DNA of 64,000 nucleotides from Anthopleura xanthogrammica (lineage: Eukaryota > Cnidaria > Anthozoa > Actiniaria > Actiniidae). The position numbers were made by a program, and so were the translations under genes. The stretch lies in the NCBI GenBank assembly GCA_964019055.1, contig OZ025207.1, positions 22,571,117-22,635,116 of the forward strand. The letters are read 5' to 3'. The notes below the pieces were generated by a model. That model was not told the origin of the DNA. It saw only the letters and a program-made list of their open reading frames with translations, and did no database searches. Of the stretch, positions 35,136 through 47,599 are shown piece after piece. Positions within the stretch are counted from its first letter, which is position 1; every line of letters starts with the position of its first letter.

Positions 35136-35231
35136 TTTGAAACTGCAAAAAAGAAAGCAATTTCAGCCAGTAATTTTAGATAGGAATCTTAAATACACCT
35201 TTGAATTTCGCTGCCAGCTTGTCTGAGATGC

Positions 35232-35241
35232 CCTTTTTATG
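35232..35241 (-). promoter_or_regulatory. TATA-like box
   Basis: CATAAAAAGG on the minus strand about 100 bp before the ATG at 35135. It would place transcription start near 35205 and give a leader of about 70 bases. Confidence 0.35.
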
Positions 35242-35244
35242 GCT

Positions 35245-36288
35245 CACAGCCAAATTGAAAATGATAGCGCCAACAGCATCAGTCTTTGGCTAAAAATGAT
35301 CACACTCACTCCAGGTTCGCTCTAATCGTCCCACGATTCTCAAAGATTGGCATCAACCGCCGACCAGTAAGGTTTATTTTCCCGTAACTCGCCAGTAATC
35401 ATGATCTAAGTAACAGAAAAAGAGGAACTATGTTCCGTCGAGGGAAACGTACTGCCGTGAAGTGAATAGGTGTTTTGTTGATGATCTCTCAAACGAAGGC
35501 CACTTCGCTGTGTGTGTGTGTGTGTGGATTCTGTACTGCGCATGTATCATATCCAGGTGGCTAAAACAAACTCACCAAGCAAGTATATTGATGAAGAGTA
35601 AATTAAGATCCCTTAAAAAAACCTTTAAAATATCGACCACAATTTGGGATCCTTTTGTGGGTAATTAATATCGTTAGCGAGAAAAAATTAAAGCGACTTA
35701 AAACTCAGAATAAATATTCTTAAAGACGCTAAGAACCAAGATTTACTGGAATGGAATATTTCTACTAAATGGCTTTAGAATTAAGAGTAAAGTTCATTTG
35801 CTACAGTGTAAATAGTAAAGGATGAACAAGCATGGTGTTGTCACAGGTTACGACTTGTGTAAACTGTTCGTTGAATAGGCGGGCTATTTTTGTCTAGCAG
35901 GAGACTTCTTCCAATGTACTCGTCAAACTCTGCTGTCTTCAAGCTCTCCATTTATTGATATACACCGTGTATCCTCCCAAAAATAAGCTTAAAAACCCGA
36001 ATTTAAAAGCAAAACAATACTAAGTGAGTATCACAAATGGTTTTTAGGATATAAGAGATTCACTTCCAGAAATAATTATTATCCCATGCATAATATATGA
36101 GGGAAAGGTAAATGTTGCTGTGTCATAGACGATGATAAACAAAAGATCTTCTTCATGGCAAATGATAGTACCATGGTTACGTTACCTAAGATTAAAGGTA
36201 TATACGATTCGATACCATTAGTGATAGCACTCATGACATTAAATTGTCTGAGACAAATCCTAACTAGATGGCAAGAATACTAACATCT
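35245..36288. other. intergenic, upstream of the gene at 34308-35135
   Basis: No gene supported. A short GTGTGT run lies at 35509-35526. GTAACCATGGTAC at about 36168-36181 (minus strand) resembles a partial X-box. Confidence 0.4.
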
Positions 36289-36294
36289 GCATAT

Positions 36295-36326
<32 letters not shown>

Positions 36327-36338
36327 CTATATACTATA

Positions 36339-36372
<34 letters not shown>

Positions 36373-36405
36373 TATATACTATATATATATATATAATATA
36401 TATGG
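36289..36405. repeat. AT dinucleotide array with TATATAC interruptions
   Basis: Near-pure alternating AT, broken by TACTATA units, self-complementary throughout and therefore cruciform-prone. Confidence 0.95.
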
Positions 36406-37382
36406 AATCGTCGGCGAGATTATGATATTATTATGGAGTTTCTGATAAGTGAAAGCGAATGATTAACTTTTTAGATTTAGAAAACATTGAAGAAAATCTT
36501 GTAGACGCCTGCCTCCAAAATGATGTTTTGTTGTTATTTTCAGTGTTTTGGTTGCTCCGTTGTTGACATTGTCGTTGGCATTATTTTTGTTGTTGTTGTT
36601 CCTGTTTTTGTTGTTTTCGCTGCTGCTGTACGTGTGTTGTTGTTGCGTTTTGTTTGTTTGTTTGTTTGTTTGCTGCATCTATTGTTGATACTGCTGCTGC
36701 TAATTTTGCTGAACATTGCTGCTGCTGCTGTTGCAGCTTTTGTTGTTGTGAATTTTTGTGGTTGTTTTTGCTGTTTTGTGGCTGCTGTGTTGTTGGGATT
36801 TTTTGTTTGCTGTAGTTATTTTTGCTGTTGCTGCTGCTGCTGTTGATGATGTTGCTGTTGCTGTTGATGATGTTGCTGTTGCTGTTGCTGTTGTCGTTGG
36901 TATTTATTGGTGGTTGTGTGTACTTCATGTGTATTTTTCTTTAATCTAATGAATTCTTAACATCCCAAGCGTCAGACTAACCGGGCTTCTTACTTTCATT
37001 CTTACATCAGCGCAGCTAAAACACCTTAAAGCACAACTACTCTACTATCTCCTTTTTAAATCACATAACATCTATACTATATTGATCCTATCCTCCCAAC
37101 GGGCTACAATTTCCTACTGACAGGGGAAAGGTGAGCAGCGGTTGCACAAAGACTCCTAATGGATGTAATTGTTTGAGAATAAAATAGAAATAAGTGCGTG
37201 GAAAGCGAGGGGCAATTTTTATAACAATGTGTTTTCGGCCAGACAAAACAATAATGAACCCAAAGTTATTTAGCAACACGAATGATATTTGAATATTCCG
37301 CCTTAATTTTTCATTGGAATCAATAAATATGTATTTTACGACAATAGTTGTGTTTTTTTTTTAGCTAGTATCTTGTCTCTAC
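36406..37382. other. intergenic with cryptic TTG/CTG repeats
   Basis: At 36535-36905 irregular TTG and CTG triplets predominate without strict order, which opens low-complexity frames on both strands. No gene supported. Confidence 0.5.
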
Positions 37383-37545
37383 GGTGCCCCCTCTCTCCAT
37401 CAGTGCTGCGTTTTAAGGGAATTTAAAGCTAAAGTACACAGAGTACAGAGTAATTGAAACAGTGTGAGATCACGGAGGATCAAACTACAAACCTTTTGCT
37501 CTGTTATCAGGTCACTCACATCTTATAGCTACACTTTTTCAGTAG
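37383..37545 (-). repeat. SINE-like repeat, CTCCATCAGTGCT family, copy 2
   Basis: CCCCCTCTCTCCATCAGTGC then CGTTTTAAG and AAAGCTAAAG match 16469-16530. It is followed by a diverged tRNA-like unit, GTGAGATCACGGAGGATCAA. Confidence 0.65.
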
Positions 37546-38607
37546 CAAAAACATTTCAAATTGATGGTTTTAGATTTAAAAAAAAACAGTTTTTCAGCGA
37601 TTTTTTTTTTTCCACTTCGCTTCGTCGTCACAAAACAGTCGGAATAAAAACGGACAACCAAATCGTCATGCCATTCTGCAGACTTCACACAATTAAACAC
37701 TTTACTTGCAGAATAATTTACCTTTGTACTAACCTATTTGCTCGTAAACTCCTGACAAATGGAAAATCTCTCACGATTTGACTTAAACTTCGAATCGTTT
37801 AATAAATTTTTGAACCTTTGGTCGACAGTTGTCACCGAGTACCCGCGGAGTGGAATTTTCTGTGGTTAAACTCATGCAGAGAGTAAAGACGTGTGAATGG
37901 CATGTGCCTCATCATCAAGACACTCGGGGTTTGCATATTATTTGAAATGTCACGGCGAAATGATTAAAGGAAACTACAGATTTAGTAGCCGCCATATTGG
38001 ATCAACTCGACCAATGTGTCATTGGCTTCTTTTGTCATATCAACCAACAGGATATTTCATTCTTTTGTGAATGACTTATGCATACTCATACCTTTTATGC
38101 ATACAGATACTACATCTGGGGGAAAATATGCGCGAACATCATCCTCATGGTCATCATCATCATCATCAGCAGCAGCAGAAACATCTTCACCATCAACGTT
38201 AACAAAATCATCAGGCGAATCCGGGGAGGGGTGCGCACCTTCCCTCCCCCCGGAGCAAGTTTGTCCCCCTATTTTGAAGATACCCAATACGAAATAATGC
38301 TTTTCTTTCTTTGATCCTCAGGGTTGCACCCCCCCCCCCCCCCTTCCTTGACTGACTTTGTGCCCTGCGCCCTTCCTGAACAAAATCCTGTATCAGTATC
38401 ATCATCATCATCATCGCCATTATCATCAACAGCAACAACAAGATCATCGCTAAATGATTGCAGTAAAAAAGTATGGACCTTGTCAAACGACGCCATGTTT
38501 ACTCCTATATATGAGAGAATAAAAACCTTTATTTCAACCTATTGGTTAACCTCATCCTGAATCACTTGCATACGAGAATACGCAGGGATCGGAAGAAAAC
38601 TTATCTG
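37546..38607. other. intergenic; ATC-rich tracts and a poly-C run
   Basis: ATC/CAT triplets at 38138-38170 and 38396-38420 and a poly-C run at about 38326-38343 explain the overlapping low-complexity frames. No gene supported. Confidence 0.5.
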
Positions 38608-38736
38608 ATTGTTGCAGTCGACATATATTAGCGCCACGCGAAAAAGATCCGCCATACGTTTCCACCTTCGATTTAAGATTTTGTGACTGCGTGCCTCTCC
38701 TCCTTTATGAAAATACAACCTGACGTCGAATCTACA
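38608..38736. repeat. dispersed 125-bp repeat, copy 2
   Basis: Second copy of the unit at 27148-27275, with a small insertion (ATATTA) after GTCGACAT. A CT array begins within 25 bases of its right end. Confidence 0.85.
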
Positions 38737-38755
38737 TTCTTTTTATTTTATCTCT

Positions 38756-38759
<4 letters not shown>

Positions 38760-38826
<67 letters not shown>
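38760..38826. repeat. CT dinucleotide microsatellite
   Basis: About 32 CT units directly after the 125-bp repeat. Confidence 0.97.
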
Positions 38827-38831
<5 letters not shown>

Positions 38832-40683
38832 TAAATTTTCTGATGTGTCATTTACAGCCGATAACTATAGTAGCGTCTATCATCTCCCTGTTATGAGCGG
38901 ATCCGGTCACATTATCGATCTATCGCCAGTGTTCTGATCGATCTATTTACTTCATTTATTTTTCCGGCCCATGCAGTCTATTTTTATACTGAGTAAAATA
39001 AAAGCGTGTCAAAAAGAAATCCTCAGATTGTCTTTCACTAATCCATGCTAGTAGAAGCCATCATTATTAAATCTCTTTAAGATTTGTTATTATTCAAGAA
39101 TTCTCTCTCCGCTAATCCAATCTGGAATCCCCGCCAAGTCAAGCTCCAACTACCCAATCAAGTCTAAGTCAAACTTTGCCACGTTTTGATTAACGCTCTT
39201 TATAATAACGTCTCCGCTAAAATTCCCAAGAATAATTGGAATAGCATAAAGGAAAGATAAGCTAACATCATTGCCTGTTGTTCGTGTTAGGCGCTAGCTG
39301 TCAGAATCTTTATTTCTAGTAAATCCTTGGAAACTCGACGTTATTATATAAGTCAGCGGGAAGGATTTTAATTGGTTTTGCCTCTAACTTTTTCAACCCG
39401 TTGTCGGAAAAACAACTCGACTACATTCTTGTTTCCAGACGTGAGCCCGCGTTTCTGGTCATTGTGGTCAAAGGTGAAGATATAAGGCGAAGAGAGATGG
39501 GCGAGTACAGCTGACCGAAACAGATTTTTCTAGCTCTTTTCGTTTGTTTGTCTTTTAGGTGTAATTGGTTTTGCCCAGACCTATTTTATGTGATTACTTT
39601 GACGCAGGCATAGGGATACCTTGGCAAGACACGGAGGAGACAGGTAGGGAGGCCAGGATAGGACGATGGGTATTCCATCCTCCCCTTGAGGGAAAGAATT
39701 CATTGTTCTATGTTTTGATAATAGAAAACGCTTGTGCGACTAAATGGTGTGTCCTCTTCATGGTTTACATGCACCATTCCTGCGTCTGTGTGACGCAAAC
39801 CCATACCTAAAGGGCTGCACACCCCACGCTCACAGGCCCCAAAGGTTCGCATACTGAAGGTGCAGCATTTGATACTTATATTATTTTTTATACTAATAGA
39901 GCTAGACGGGGTTTTCTTTTCTTTCTTTTTTTCTTTTTTCTTTTTTCTTTTCTTTCCTTTCTTTTTTTTTTTTTTTTTCTTTTCTTCTTTTTTTGTTGTT
40001 GTTTTTTAATCATTATTTGGCCTTTCGTCGGTAATGCACTACGGTCATATTTTTGACTGGATTTAGTCCAATTTGGTCTTTCTTGCACCCCCTTCAAAGT
40101 ACTAAGTACGGGCCTGTGACAACTGTGACATCTACATCTACATCTACATCTACATCTACATATGGGGGGCCTTGCAAAAGGGGTTACCTATCACTGCAAG
40201 ACTTGAACAATTAATATACGTGCGAGAGGAAACCATTTACTTTTGTCTGTACTTTTTACCTCCCCCTCCCCTTATCTCATATTTTGGGGTACATGTGACG
40301 TCATATCCACCATATTGATTGACTTGACTTGACTTTTTGTCATGTCAACCAACATGGCGGTTATGCCTTCCTTCTGTCCCTTTATTCTCATGGTAAGGGA
40401 TTCATGTCACTAGTATTGACGTCTATCCTACCAAATTACACTTTCTTGATTCAACTGAATCCACATGTCGTGACGAAACGATCCCTAAACATGCAGACAG
40501 ATCGAAACCATCATGATCATCTGTAAGGCTACCTCTCACAATAGCATTTTCTACGGTTACTAAAAATAGATATATCGCAAAGCCTTGTGGGATCGGAATG
40601 CGGACAAACATTGTAATAAGAAGGCTTCGGCATGGAAAAGTAGATCAATATCAGTCGAAAAACCATGGTTTTTCCACAAATTC
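38827..40683. other. intergenic; T/C-rich tract and CTACAT hexamer
   Basis: No gene supported. It contains a TTTC/T-rich tract at 39912-40005 and five to six CTACAT hexamers at 40130-40160. Confidence 0.45.
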
Positions 40684-40862
40684 ACCATTCCCCTTATTAC
40701 GTCTTGATACCAGTACCACTAGAATCCTCTGCGAATTCTTTTTCTTATTCAAATGTTTTAACTCCTTTGGAAGTCGCAAGATAATGGTGTTAACTAGGCC
40801 AATGAAAGAAACTACGAAAAGGATTCTGTAGAAGTGTATCAAGGGTAATAAGGGGAATTAAG
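40684..40862. mobile_element. small MITE-like inverted-repeat element
   Basis: The ends share ATTCCCCTTATTAC plus TTGATAC in inverted orientation, with further AGAATCCT complementarity inward. About 180 bp, non-coding. Confidence 0.45.
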
Positions 40863-43800
40863 AATTAGAAACAACAAGACAAGAAAACATTTTTGCAGCA
40901 TATTAGCATGTGTTTTGGGCTTGGCTTGTCTGCATTTCAATCCCATAATGCATCATTGTGACGTCATCCGTGGAAAGCGCCATTCACAACACAACACAAC
41001 ACAATGAGCTACGGTAAAATAACCCTTCATTGTCGTGGGAACTCCCAAGAGCCTCCATCCCATGCCACGCGATCCAATCAAGTTCAAACTGAACAAATTC
41101 TGACAAAATATTTTCTCTGTATTATGATTGGTAAAACTTTAATTAAATAGATTAATATTTTTTTTGAATAAATTCCCCTGAAGTTGATTACTTTTTTCTT
41201 TGAAAAATAAATAAACGCCGAAAAATTCAATAGTGACATCTATTCTTTTGGTCAGCTGCTGCGTTACCTAGGCAACTAAGTGAAGCCATCAGTTTTAATT
41301 ATACCAAGAAGCATTCATTAAAAGCATTTATGTTTAAAAATACATACCTTTTTTTAAATTCAGTATTCTCTATTCTTTTTCTTTAATTTTCTTTTTACCT
41401 TTCTTCCTTTTCTGTAAACACAAAGCAAAAAAAACAAACTTTCATTAATTCTGAAGATGGTGATCAATCAAGAACGAAAATTATATGTTTTTGTTTTGTT
41501 TTGGTGTTCTAAACTTCGCGTCCGAATTCACCCCCCGAATCATTATTTCAACCTTAACTTTGATATTAAATTTGGCTTTACGGCTCTCTGCACCTGTCTA
41601 CGATGCTCTAACTGTAACTAATTTTCATTTCCCAGCTGAAATGACTTCTAAAGATGGTACCCCACTGAGGTCTACGAGTTTCCTTTCAATGAATATTATG
41701 GAAGTTATGAAAAAATCCTTGATAAAAAAAACCGACATTGTGAAAATACAGAGTGATAATTTCGATGTATTTCTTATCAAAACATGTCAAGAATTGAAAG
41801 TTTAATGAAGTTGAACTGAAATGATATTTTATTACTTTTGTAGCGTGAGGCATTCTTCATGACAGGTCTTTCATTCCATTAAACTTTCAATCATAATTGT
41901 CTTTTTTTTTGCAATTATAATCCGGATATTCTCGAAGATTATCTTAGCCGTAGAAAAAAAAACACCTTTGTTGAAGCAAGGATTGCTTTTAGAGTGACCT
42001 CTTGTAAATCTTGTCTTATTAGTCTATAAAATAGGAGTTTCTTGAAACCTGAATTTTGCAAACATTGTTTTGAGACGCTGTTAATAGGGACACCCGAAAA
42101 TTTCAAACCTTCGAGACAAACGCCTGTTAGACTTAGACTATACTAGGCTAAAAGTCCTGTCCTGTGGATGAATTAGAGGCGTGGGTATATCGTTTTGTTT
42201 ATTTTCTCAAAAGGCTATTCATTTGTGTTAATCCATGTTGGTGCTAAGCAGAGAAATGGTCGAATTTAAAGCCAGAACATCGAACAGCTGAGGTAGAATT
42301 TAAGGGCTACGGCGGTTTATATAGAATGCTGGAGAATTCAAACCATGGGTTTCATTTGCTAGACACTAGCTATTAAAGAAAAGCCTTAAATTCACGCTTT
42401 TCTAGTAAAAGCCAAAATAATGGCCTTGGAATACTAAGTCTTTGAAAAGAAATAAATATGTAATATTCTCACATACCGTAAGCTAATGTAGAATATATTT
42501 GCCTTCCTCACATGCAGCCAGAGAATAAACAGCTGAAATTATCTCAGTAGATGGGGAAAATGATGTTTTCAGACAATTGTTCGCGGCAGAAACGCGACCC
42601 GCCGAGCAAACACACGGATACTACGCAAGCAAGTGCTGTCGGGTTGTTTTGATGATTGGAAAATGCTCGTGGAGCCTGGGAAGGCCTCGGACTGAACGTT
42701 ACTTAAGCTGACAACATAAGCCAATGAACATGGGCGATAACAATATACGTTTATATCGGCAAAGTCAATAAAGAATGTTCCAGAGAAATTCATAAGTTAT
42801 TGTCATAATCTTTCACACGATTCATATTTTCAATGCTTCCGAAAAACTTCCTTCGCACGTGATGTTAATGGCTGGTTGCCATAGTGATATATCATTACAC
42901 CATGGACCAACATGCAGGATTGACGTAGCTAGAACAATGGCGGCTGATGTGTAATGGTTGATTATCTATGAAATCATCTTTACATTGTCACGGTACTCAC
43001 GGTATGGCCTTCAATGACTCACGCTTTTAGCATTAACAATCTCTGATGGGGAGAAAAAAGGGCAGAAGAAATCGTTTTTAAAACCGTTTTGAAACAAGTT
43101 TTTAAAGGCTTTTATCGCGCGTTCTTAATTCTCACAACAAGAAGCTTTATGCAGATAATCTCCAACCACTACGAGAAAAAGCGGGAATCACGAGTCACGA
43201 ATAGCAAAATACAATCCTCAAAAACTTGATTCGCTTTATACAAACAATGTATTTCTTTTTCGGCTCTTAATGAGTTGCAAACCACCTTCTCCAGACGTTC
43301 CCAATTGCCTACAAATAACATCCACTTATTTTTTCTTTGAGTACAAAAGGCTCACTTTAGACATCATTTCATCCAGTAAAGATGTCTAATTAAGGGTTAG
43401 AGACTGCCAATTATTTTAGCAACGTTTCCCGACTGAAATAAGACAGATTTAGTTGAGTCAATTAAGCTGCCACGAGGCCGAAAATCGTCTTACTTTGAAA
43501 CATGTCGCAAAAAGAGGAAAGACGCGTCAGACCGGCTCAAATTTCTGCAGAAACTAAAACGGATATAAATACTTTAGGAAAGCTTATAGTAGAGATTAAA
43601 ATATCACTTTGGGTTTTAAGATTTGAGAGATATTTTTTCTCTATTCCAAATAAAGAGTTTTTTTTTCTGAGTATTTAGTGCTGCGTAGAACATAGCGCAT
43701 TGCCAAGTTAAAATTGAAGACAAAAGTACTAAGGAAATCGTCCATTTTTTTATTTAAAAAATATTATAAGCTAAAAACTGGCTTGCTTCAGTATATCTTT

Positions 43801-44115
43801 CCTAATTTTGGCTTTTAAAAACACTCAGTTATTCCAGAGCTCGAACGATTCGAGTTACAAGCTCATTGATCCAGGTTTTACAATACAACCAGTGAAAGCT
43901 TCACATACACGCTACCTTATGCAGAAAAAATGCATAAAATCATCTTTTTTTGCGACTCTAATTTGACATTGAACTTTGTCGTTGCTATGAAAGACTCCAC
44001 AGGGAATTAGTTAGTTTGTAAATGAGTTTTATAAAGCCTCTAATAAATAATTCAACAGTGCATTACGCGATTCATCAGCAAAAGAGAAATAAAATAAGTA
44101 ACAATGTACTTCAAA
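40863..44115. other. intergenic; two X-box-like sites
   Basis: No gene supported. A 106-codon frame at 41485 has a hydrophobic N-terminus but no recognised motif and may be chance. GTTACCTAGGCAAC at 41263-41276 and GTTGCCATAGTGAT at 42875-42888 are X-box-like. Confidence 0.4.
41263..41276. promoter_or_regulatory. X-box-like palindrome
   Basis: GTTACCTAGGCAAC is a full match to the two-half-site RFX X-box pattern. No gene is seen close by. Confidence 0.3.
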
Positions 44116-44387
44116 AGATAGCTGGTGTTGTATGGTTGGTTAGTGTGCTGCCTGCTAAGCATGAGGTCCATAGTTTGATCCTCAGTGACCTCATACACTT
44201 GTTTTAAGGAGCAAGTGTGGCTTGGTTGGTTATTGTGCTGCCTGCTAAGCAAGAGGTCCATAGTTTGATCCTCAGTGACCTCATACACTTGTTTTAAGGA
44301 GCAAGTGTGGCTTGGTTGGCTAGTATGCTGCCTGCTAAGCAAAAGGTCCATAGTTTGATCCTCAGTGACCTCCAACTCTGGTCTCAA
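44116..44387 (+). repeat. tRNA-like 90-bp tandem array, left part
   Basis: Three head-to-tail units, each with GTGTGGCTTGGTTGG (A-box-like), TGCCTGCTAAGCAAGAGG and ATAGTTTGATCCTCAG (B-box-like). The order mimics a tRNA gene (A box, anticodon arm, B box), but stems are imperfect. The array stops abruptly at an inserted element. Confidence 0.8.
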
Positions 44388-44812
44388 AGTGCCTATGACG
44401 CATCTGACAATATTCTCAGAATACATTCTACATGAGATGAGCTGTTGACTGGCCCCAAAAAATTACATATGCTAATGACAATGATGTCAGGGAGGCATTT
44501 ATGTTTATTTGTTATTCCTTGTAATTAAAAACGCTGACTACTGTGCGGAAAATAATTAGCAAAAAATTGTTTATGAAAGCCATAGGTAAAACAGTGATGC
44601 TTTCCAAATTTGATTTAACTTTACCAGTTAGGTTTCGTATATTAAATGATGGCTCCCCTGACGTCACAGTCATTAGCATATGGCATGGGAAACCCTTAAT
44701 TATTTCAAGACGCATCACTCAAATTATATAAATTTTTTTGATCATTGAATAACTCATCTAGCTCATGTAGAATCCATACTGAGAATATTGTCAGATGTGT
44801 CATAGGCACTGT
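44388..44812. mobile_element. MITE with long terminal inverted repeats inside the tRNA-like array
   Basis: AGTGCCTATGACGCATCTGA at about 44392 and TCAGATGTGTCATAGGCACT at about 44792 are inverted copies; complementarity continues through AATATTCTCAG and TTCTACATGAG, and more weakly through ATATGCTAATGAC and GA(T/C)GTCAGGG. About 420 bp, non-coding. It separates the two halves of the array. Confidence 0.75.
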
Positions 44813-45170
44813 AAGGAGCAAATGTGGCTTGGTTGGTTAGTGTGCTGCCTGCTAAGCAAGAGGTCCATAGTTTGATCCTCAGTGACCTCACACACTTGTT
44901 TTAAGGAGCAAGTGTGGCTTGGTTGGTTAGTGTGCTGCCTGCTAAGCAAGAGGTCCATAGTTTGATCCTCAGTGACCTTACACACTTGTTTTAAGGAGCA
45001 AGTGTGGCTTGGTTGGTTAGTGTGCTGCCTGCTAAGCAAGAGGTCCATAGTTTGATCCTCAGTGACCTCACACTTGTCTTAAGGAGCAAGTATGGCTTGG
45101 TTGGTTCACAGCTGGTGTGCTGACTGCTAAGCAACAGGTCCATAGTTTGATCCTCAGTGACCTCACATCG
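44813..45170 (+). repeat. tRNA-like 90-bp tandem array, right part
   Basis: Four units continue the array in the same orientation and phase as 44116-44387. The last unit carries a small insertion (CACAGCTGG). The 82-codon minus-strand frame is repeat-derived. Confidence 0.8.
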
Positions 45171-46213
45171 TTTATATAAGACTCTTTCCAGTTTTAACTG
45201 ATGCAGTCATAATTCTTTGCCAGCCCAGTATTTCACATGACACTCTTTCACACATTTCAAGTTAAGTAATTTACAAAGTGCAATTATGTACTGCAATGCA
45301 TAGGTTTTACAGCTAGCCGGAGGGAGACATGATAGAATATCGACATTAGGAAAGGGCGTACAGTGTTCTTTAAATCCATTAGTGTAGGAGAAAAGCCTAC
45401 CTAGGAGATCAAAAATAATTCAAAAGATTCGAGTATTTCTGGCTCAATGTGTTATGAATATCACATCAGACGAATAACTCAGTGTCCACAAAAATGATTG
45501 TAAACAAAAATAGCTGAACTCTATGGCAGAGCTTTTTGTGTCAATTAATTTTTCTTTTTCTTTTTCTTTTTCTTTTTCTTTTTCTTTTTCTTTTTCTTTT
45601 TCTTTTTTCTTTCATTCTTTCTTTCTTTCTTTCTCTTCACCTCAAGATTCTATTAATTGTACACTTTCATTTTTTGTCAAATACCTCATATCTTTTCCTT
45701 TCCTACCCTTTTCTTACTTTCTTAACTCTTCTTCATTTCTTTTTTCTTTTCATTTCTCTTCCATTCTTCATAACTTATGTAACAATCTTTCATACAGACA
45801 GATACAGACGATTAGGGGCGTATCGTAATAATATCAACGCTGCAGGCCCAAACACTTATCTAGTGTTTCACTCACGTTCGCGAGTCTAAAGTCACATGAG
45901 ATAGCACAAGGCCACGAAGCGTCGGATATTGATTCAGTTATTATTTCCGTCAACATTAAGTGTCTTACGTCATGCCTTGGTGAAAACTTATTTTTATTGA
46001 GAAGTTGTTATTTAACTGTTTGGTCATAGAAACCTGTGTTTAGTAAAAAAGCAAATTAATCCAAGTGGTAGTTGCTATGGTAATCGAAGAACATAGATTC
46101 TATTTTTATAACATAAAGTAAAAAAATAAGTGACTGAGAAAAGGCCGATATATAACGTCGATAGTTCCATTGAAACATTTGAAGAAACTTTAGGTTGAGC
46201 CCTAGCTCTGCTC
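45171..46213. other. intergenic with TTTTTC hexamer array
   Basis: TTTTTC hexamers at 45549-45608 precede a TTTC run. GTTGCTATGGTAAT at 46071-46084 is X-box-like. No gene supported. Confidence 0.5.
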
Positions 46214-46330
<117 letters not shown>

Positions 46331-46640
46331 TAACCAACCAAGCCACACTTGCTCTTTAAAACAAGTGTGTAAGGTCACCGAGGATCAAACTATAGACCTC
46401 TTGCTTAGCAGGCAGCACACTAACCAATCAATCCACACTTGCTCCTTAAAACAAGTGTGTGAGGTCACTGAGGACCAAACTATGGACCTCTTGCTAAACA
46501 GGCAGCACACTAACTAACCAAGCCACACTTGCTCCTTAAAACAAGTATGTAAGGTCACTGAGGACAAAACTATGGACCTCCTTCTAAACAAGCAACACAC
46601 TAAGCAAGCCACGCTTGCTCCTTGACGGCAAGTGTGGGCA
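46331..46640 (-). repeat. tRNA-like 90-bp tandem array, opposite orientation
   Basis: Three and a half units, inverted relative to the arrays at 44-45 kb and more diverged toward 46620. It begins exactly at the end of the CT array. Confidence 0.8.
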
Positions 46641-47564
46641 GCAGGCAGCAAGTTCTTATCGAATTCAGTTTTTTTTAAATTTTGAACTAATGAGATTTCT
46701 TGCTTGCATGAGTTACATCTGCTTATAATCTACCGTTACTAGCCAACAAAAAAAAAATTGTTCTGCGAATGGTCGAATTTTGGAACAGAAGAAGGTAATA
46801 ATTTTTTTAACTCAATAAGTTACATTTTTTTAATTGTAGCATCAATATTCTGTGAATATGGAATTGGAATTCGAATAAGGTTTACAGAGAGAGGCCAGAT
46901 TTATTGAAGGTAATGCAGAATTTGTTTTTCAAGTTGCTTTCACATCAAACGTCAAAACATCATAAAACTCTATTCCATCTATTTCTATAACCAATTTCAA
47001 CACAAAGCATCTATTGACGTCATCAAGGATGTTAAGAAATTACAAGCCAATCAGAAAGCAGAAAGGCAATATAACGAAATGCTTCAAACAGTTGGTAAGA
47101 GCCAGCAACTACTCTCGTATATTTTAAATTCTATTTTTGAGCGACAGACAGCAATCGTAAGATGCGGACTTACCGTATTCATTACTTTTTGTGGAATAAC
47201 ACGAACACTCGATCTCAGGGAAAGTCCTCTGTTTAGAGGACGGCGTTATTTCTTACCACAACCTTATCGTGTGCGTCATTTTCCTCTCAGACACATTAAG
47301 CATATCATCGCTTTTTTCTCCGCAAACAAAAGACATTACCACGTTACTTTTCATCGTTTTCCTATATTTAACTTAGCCTTTTACAAACCGTCGCACCAAA
47401 AACAAACATTTTTTTGGTTAAGTTTATCTACTACTTTTTGCCATTCCTTTTCACAAATTCATAAGTCGAATTTCTTTCACTTTTCAACTGATTTTTAAAT
47501 CACGTTTGCCATACACGAGAAGCTGAAACACTTTCTATCTATCTATCTTTCTTTCTATCTTCTT

Positions 47565-47599
<35 letters not shown>

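Noticed and set aside
36289..36405. replication origin or matrix attachment site
   Set aside because: AT-richness and self-complementarity alone do not support this; it is a plain AT microsatellite.
41485..41805. 106-codon frame with hydrophobic start
   Set aside because: The signal-like N-terminus is not followed by any recognised domain; it may be an exon but cannot be supported.
44052..44426. 124-codon frame with 30-residue repeats
   Set aside because: The 90-bp tRNA-like unit keeps a frame open; the same residues appear in arrays at 2144 and 44800 with no conserved gene structure.
47079..47498. 139-codon frame
   Set aside because: Phe/His-rich composition typical of chance frames in AT-rich DNA; no motif, promoter or poly(A) support found.
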